A DNA stretch of 7,753 nt from contig PWXL01000025.1 in assembly GCA_003561145.1 (NCBI GenBank), positions 1-7,753 on the forward strand. The letters run 5' to 3'. The DNA comes from Candidatus Atribacteria bacterium (GTDB lineage Bacteria; Atribacterota; Atribacteria; Atribacterales; Atribacteraceae). The translations under genes were made by a program, and so were the position numbers. Shown here piece by piece: positions 5,463 through 7,753 of this stretch. The notes under the pieces are model-generated. The model saw only the letters and a list, made by a program, of their open reading frames with translations, had not been told where the DNA came from and ran no database searches. The first letter of the stretch is position 1. Every line of letters begins with the position of its first letter.

Positions 5463-5811
5463 AGTACTCCTTCAGCTGATTACCAGCTATGGCTGATATC
5501 CTGTTGGAGTTGACTGGGTGTTATTTCGACAGCATTATACCTGAGGTGGATTATGAAGGCTGAGAAAGATTCCATCACTATCACCCTGCATATCTACATG
5601 TACCTATACCACTATGTTCCAACCCGCAGAGCAACAATTGCAACACCCTCAAGCATATGAGTGCGCCATCACGCTGTACTTTGCGTTCCATCCTTTTCGA
5701 TGGTTTGCTTTTTTGACCAGCTATTATGAGTAAATTACTAGTACCACACACTATTTTATAGGTCAATAATTCCATCGGTCCAGAAAATCAGGAATAAAAA
5801 TCAGGGATAGA
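5463..5811. other. Intergenic stretch without a recognisable gene
   Basis: About 350 bases between the recombinase remnant and the MBL-gene promoter region. The plus strand has a short frame beginning ATGAAGGCTGAGAAAG near 5551, which runs 30-odd codons to a TGA; the minus strand has one of about 60 codons ending near 5581. Neither has a convincing start signal or recognisable motif. No tRNA, hairpin with T-tract or clear repeat is visible. It may be decayed mobile-element sequence, but I cannot show that. Confidence 0.4.
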
Positions 5812-5858
5812 CAATCAGTGATTGAGTAAAGTAATTGCATTAATATTATTCTTATAAT
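5812..5858 (+). promoter_or_regulatory. Putative promoter and operator of the MBL-fold gene
   Basis: TTGAGT (5822-5827) and TATTAT (5844-5849) with a 16-base spacer form a plausible sigma-A promoter; TATAAT at 5853-5858 is an alternative -10 box. A perfect inverted repeat CAATCA-G-TGATTG (5812-5824) overlaps the -35 box, where a bound repressor would block polymerase. The repeat is seen directly; its use as an operator is inference. Confidence 0.4.
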
Positions 5859-5908
5859 ATAATTAACAATGCAACAGCTTGCAAATCACATAAAAGGTGG
5901 TGTCAGAA

Positions 5909-6706
5909 ATGGATACACCTTTCCAAGTTCTACCCGAAGTCTCGGTTTTACCCGCTCACGCCCCGATCCCCGGTGTCGGATTCCTCCCAATCAATGCCTT
6001 CGTTATCAAAGCTCAAGAGCCTGTACTGGTGGATACCGGAATGGGGATAGATACCGATGAATTCATCAAGGCTCTCAAATCTATTATCGATCTCGGGGAA
6101 TTGAAGTGGATCGTATTGACTCATGATGATCCAGACCATATTGGAAGCTTCAGAAAAGTTCTGGAATTGGTACCCAATGCCACAATCGCTTTGAACGCCA
6201 TCGCTGCCATGAGAATGAACACAACCGCACCGCTCCCCATGGACCGCTTACACTGGCTCAATCCAGGGGACAGTATCACCGCGGGTAACCATAAACTGAC
6301 CGCTCTTCGCCCGCCAATATTCGATAACCCGACAACAATCGCTTTTTACGATGAAAAGCTGAATGTGCTGTTCTCAGCCGATTGCTTTGGCGCCATTATC
6401 CCCTCACCTGTGCAGAGTGCCTGGGATATCCCGGAAGAGGCCCTGGATGGTGGGATGACCGGCTGGGCGAGCTCTGACAGTCCATGGTTGCACATGGTAG
6501 ACAAGCATAAGTTTAACCAGGCACTGGACACAATCCTGCACATGAACCCCAAAGTTGTTTTTTCATCACATCTCCCTCCGGCACAGGGGAGGCTGGAAAG
6601 ATTGGTGAAGTTGCTGAGAGCTGTTCCCGATTCGCCTCCTTTCGTCGCTCCCGACCAGAAGGCTTTAGAGATGATGTTGCAGCAAATGAAACCCGAGGGG
6701 CTTTAA
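5909..6706 (+). CDS. Metallo-beta-lactamase-fold hydrolase with altered metal motif
   Basis: A 265-residue MBL-fold protein. ATG 5909 is preferred to the GTG at 5897, because that GTG lies inside the ribosome site AAAGGTGG. Fold landmarks: NAFVI (29-33), VLVDTGMG (39-46), metal motif LTHDDPDHIGS (70-80), LFSADCFGA with Asp158 (154-162) and VFSSHLPPAQG with His221 (217-227). The usual H-x-H-x-D-H reads H72-x-D74-x-D76-H77. This resembles the H-x-E-x-D-H of flavodiiron-protein MBL domains, as does the RPPIFDNP...LFSADCFGA stretch compared with their H-W-P-D...L-F-S-N-D-A-F-G. The bridging His of that group appears lost (Ile-Phe-Asp at 137-139). There is no flavodoxin domain. Activity and metal content are therefore uncertain: a hydrolase, an oxygen- or NO-related di-iron domain, or a non-catalytic relative. 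Cytoplasmic. It ends in a TAA directly abutting a same-frame hydrolase. Confidence 0.82.
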   Translation: MDTPFQVLPEVSVLPAHAPIPGVGFLPINAFVIKAQEPVLVDTGMGIDTDEFIKALKSIIDLGELKWIVLTHDDPDHIGSFRKVLELVPNATIALNAIAAMRMNTTAPLPMDRLHWLNPGDSITAGNHKLTALRPPIFDNPTTIAFYDEKLNVLFSADCFGAIIPSPVQSAWDIPEEALDGGMTGWASSDSPWLHMVDKHKFNQALDTILHMNPKVVFSSHLPPAQGRLERLVKLLRAVPDSPPFVAPDQKALEMMLQQMKPEGL

Positions 6707-7462
6707 TACGTTGAAGAGGGATCCCCCTCCGGTGTACCTCTGCTTCTTGTATCCGGTGGCTACGATTCCTGGCGTTCATACGAACGGGTACTGTCACTTC
6801 TGCTCGATTCGATGCACGCCTTTGCCCTCACCCAAAGGAGCCATGGGGATTCAAGCAAGCCGGAGACTGGCTATCGTGTCGGCGATTACGCAAAAGACGT
6901 GGCAGAATTCATGGACGCTCTCGGTATCAAAAAAGCTTTTTTCGCAGGACACTCCCTGAGTACCCTCGTTACCCAGCGTTTTGCCATAGACCACCCTGAG
7001 CGCACGTTGGGGCTTATCCTGGTTGGTGCGGATTACAACGTGGCAAAAAATCCGGACGCGCACGTGTTTTTAGACGAAGTATCAAAAATGAAAGACCCGG
7101 TTTCTCCAGCCTTCGTGCGCGATTTTCAGAAAAGCACAATTGCACAACCCCTGCCGCAAGAATTCTTAGAAACACTGATACAGGAAAGCTTGAAGATACC
7201 GGCACGCACATGGAAAGCAGTGTTCGAAGGCTTACTGATGGACGATCTCTCGGAAAAGATTCACACAATCGCGGCCCCAACTCTCCTCATCTGGGGAAGC
7301 AAGGATGAACTCACTCCCCGCAGTAAACAGGAGGATCTTTTGAAGGCCATTGCGGGTTCACGGCTCCAGGTATATGAAGGTCACGGACACTCGCCTCACT
7401 GGGAGGCACCTGAGTGCTTTGCATCTGATCTTACAACTTTCATTGAAACCGTTGTGCAATGA
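6707..7462 (+). pseudogene. Alpha/beta hydrolase C, start codon missing (broken or fused to the MBL gene)
   Basis: From the codon after the MBL-gene TAA the same frame continues as an alpha/beta hydrolase for 251 codons: YVEEGSPSGVPLLLVSGGYDSW, then LTQRSHGDSSKP, VGDYAKDVAEFMDALGI, nucleophile elbow GHSLST (Ser83 counting from 6707), LLIWGSKDELTP with its Asp, and EGHGHSPHWEAP with the catalytic His. Homology starts at once, so the first 10-15 residues and the start codon are missing. No ATG, GTG or TTG lies in this frame between 6707 and 6811. The first ATG, 6812 (MHAFALTQ), has no ribosome site and would remove the oxyanion strand. The oxyanion motif also reads VSGG instead of V-H-G-G. I favour a 5'-truncated pseudogene made by a deletion that joined it to the MBL gene; the rest of the frame is intact, so decay is recent or read-through is used. 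If translated only from 6812, it would be a 216-residue protein. Confidence 0.72.
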
Positions 7463-7490
7463 ATGCGTGGCGGACACTATAAGAGTGAAT

Positions 7491-7502
7491 GTGATCGATC
7501 AC
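7491..7502. promoter_or_regulatory. 12-bp perfect palindrome upstream of hydrolase D
   Basis: GTGATCGATCAC is a perfect palindrome in the 122-base spacer before the hydrolase at 7585. With its left neighbour it reads TGTGA-TCGA-TCAC. The half-sites resemble those bound by CRP/FNR-type regulators, and the four-base centre matches FNR-type rather than CRP-type spacing. It may be an operator, but no clear promoter boxes lie next to it. Confidence 0.3.
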
Positions 7503-7527
7503 CGTGTTCATGGTGCAAGGGGGTACC

Positions 7528-7542
7528 ATGAACTCTAAGTAA
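7528..7542 (+). other. Four-codon leader frame (MNSK) or start-site relic
   Basis: An ATG at 7528 is preceded by AAGGGGG and followed by three codons and TAA. The nine bases GGTACCATG here recur exactly at 7579-7587, across the start of the next gene. It may be a tiny leader peptide or a duplicated or decayed former start; evidence is only the spacing and the repeat. Confidence 0.2.
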
Positions 7543-7584
7543 ATACGAAATATCGTCAAAAAATCCCTGAGGGGAGTTGGTACC

Positions 7585-7753
7585 ATGGGTCCAACAAAAA
7601 TTCATCGAGCCATCTCTGAAGACGGCACTGAAATCGCCGCACACGTGCATGGTAAGGGTCCTGCCCTGGTGTTTCTCCCGGCCGGCCCCGGTGATAGTAA
7701 GACCAGCTGGCATGTTCTTTTGCCGTTTTTGAGCCGGCGGTTCACCTGCTACC
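7585..7753 (+). CDS. Alpha/beta hydrolase D, N-terminal part, runs off the right edge
   Basis: Fifty-six codons from ATG 7585, behind AGGGGAG (7570-7576) with an eight-base spacer. The protein begins MGPTKIHRAISEDGTEIA and continues ALVFLPAGPGDSKTSW and LPFLSRRFTC. This is the start of an alpha/beta hydrolase: strand beta-2, then the strand and oxyanion loop (V-F-L-P-A-G-P-G-D in place of V-H-G-x-P-G), then helix A and the start of the next strand. The nucleophile elbow lies beyond the window. It is the fourth hydrolase of this fold here, and is not close in sequence to A, B or C in the visible part. It may form one transcript with the MBL gene and hydrolase C, which end 122 bases upstream. 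Confidence 0.75.
   Translation, partial: MGPTKIHRAISEDGTEIAAHVHGKGPALVFLPAGPGDSKTSWHVLLPFLSRRFTCY

Noticed and set aside
6704..6706. TAA as a programmed recoding or selenocysteine-type event
   Set aside because: TAA is not a selenocysteine codon and no stimulatory structure is apparent after it; gene fusion by deletion with a retained stop is simpler.
1..7753. CRISPR array, tRNA or rRNA genes, intact insertion sequence
   Set aside because: No regularly spaced repeats, no cloverleaf-like or rRNA-like sequence, and no transposase motifs were seen on either strand.

Overview
The window looks like an accessory region of a low-to-moderate GC bacterium, most likely a Gram-positive Firmicute of the Clostridia type. 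The evidence is strong AGGAGG-like Shine-Dalgarno (SD) sequences at almost every start, AT-rich promoter regions, and a cupin, a GYD-domain protein and hydrolases of a kind common in anaerobic soil and sediment Clostridia. The taxonomic call is inference. Composition is mosaic: roughly 1-720 and 5150-5900 are AT-rich, while the hydrolase/oxidase block (about 920-4750) is clearly GC-richer, which fits a region assembled by transfer.

Layout. At the left edge a minus-strand gene begins (bases 1-26, well-formed SD) and runs out of the window. A small plus-strand GYD-domain protein follows (384-692). A minus-strand block then runs leftward, in transcription order: small cupin (5133-4786), a hairpin with a T-tract (probable terminator), berberine-bridge-type FAD-linked oxidase (4695-3316), a 34-bp perfect palindrome, alpha/beta hydrolase B (2943-2170), a decayed second FAD-linked oxidase fragment (2168-1830), and alpha/beta hydrolase A (1698-925). 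Hydrolases A and B are gap-free paralogs of 257 residues each, about 77% identical by my hand count. The order oxidase-hydrolase-dead oxidase-hydrolase suggests a duplicated two-gene module that lost one oxidase. Upstream of the cupin lies a decayed tyrosine recombinase end (about 5422-5226), and the likely cupin promoter sits across its 3' end.

Divergently, on the plus strand, a metallo-beta-lactamase-fold protein (5909-6706) is followed in the same reading frame, with only a TAA between, by a third alpha/beta hydrolase that lacks a start codon (6707-7462). A fourth alpha/beta hydrolase starts at 7585 and leaves the window.

Working together: a flavin-linked oxidase, ester/lactone-type hydrolases, a cupin, an MBL-fold hydrolase and a GYD protein are consistent with oxidation and hydrolysis of a small organic molecule (catabolism, detoxification or tailoring). 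No substrate can be read from the sequence. I see no CRISPR array, RNA gene, intact transposase or recognisable defence system. The most notable signals are the duplicated and partly decayed oxidase-hydrolase module, the same-frame MBL/hydrolase junction, the 34-bp palindrome, and the stacked hairpins between cupin and oxidase.
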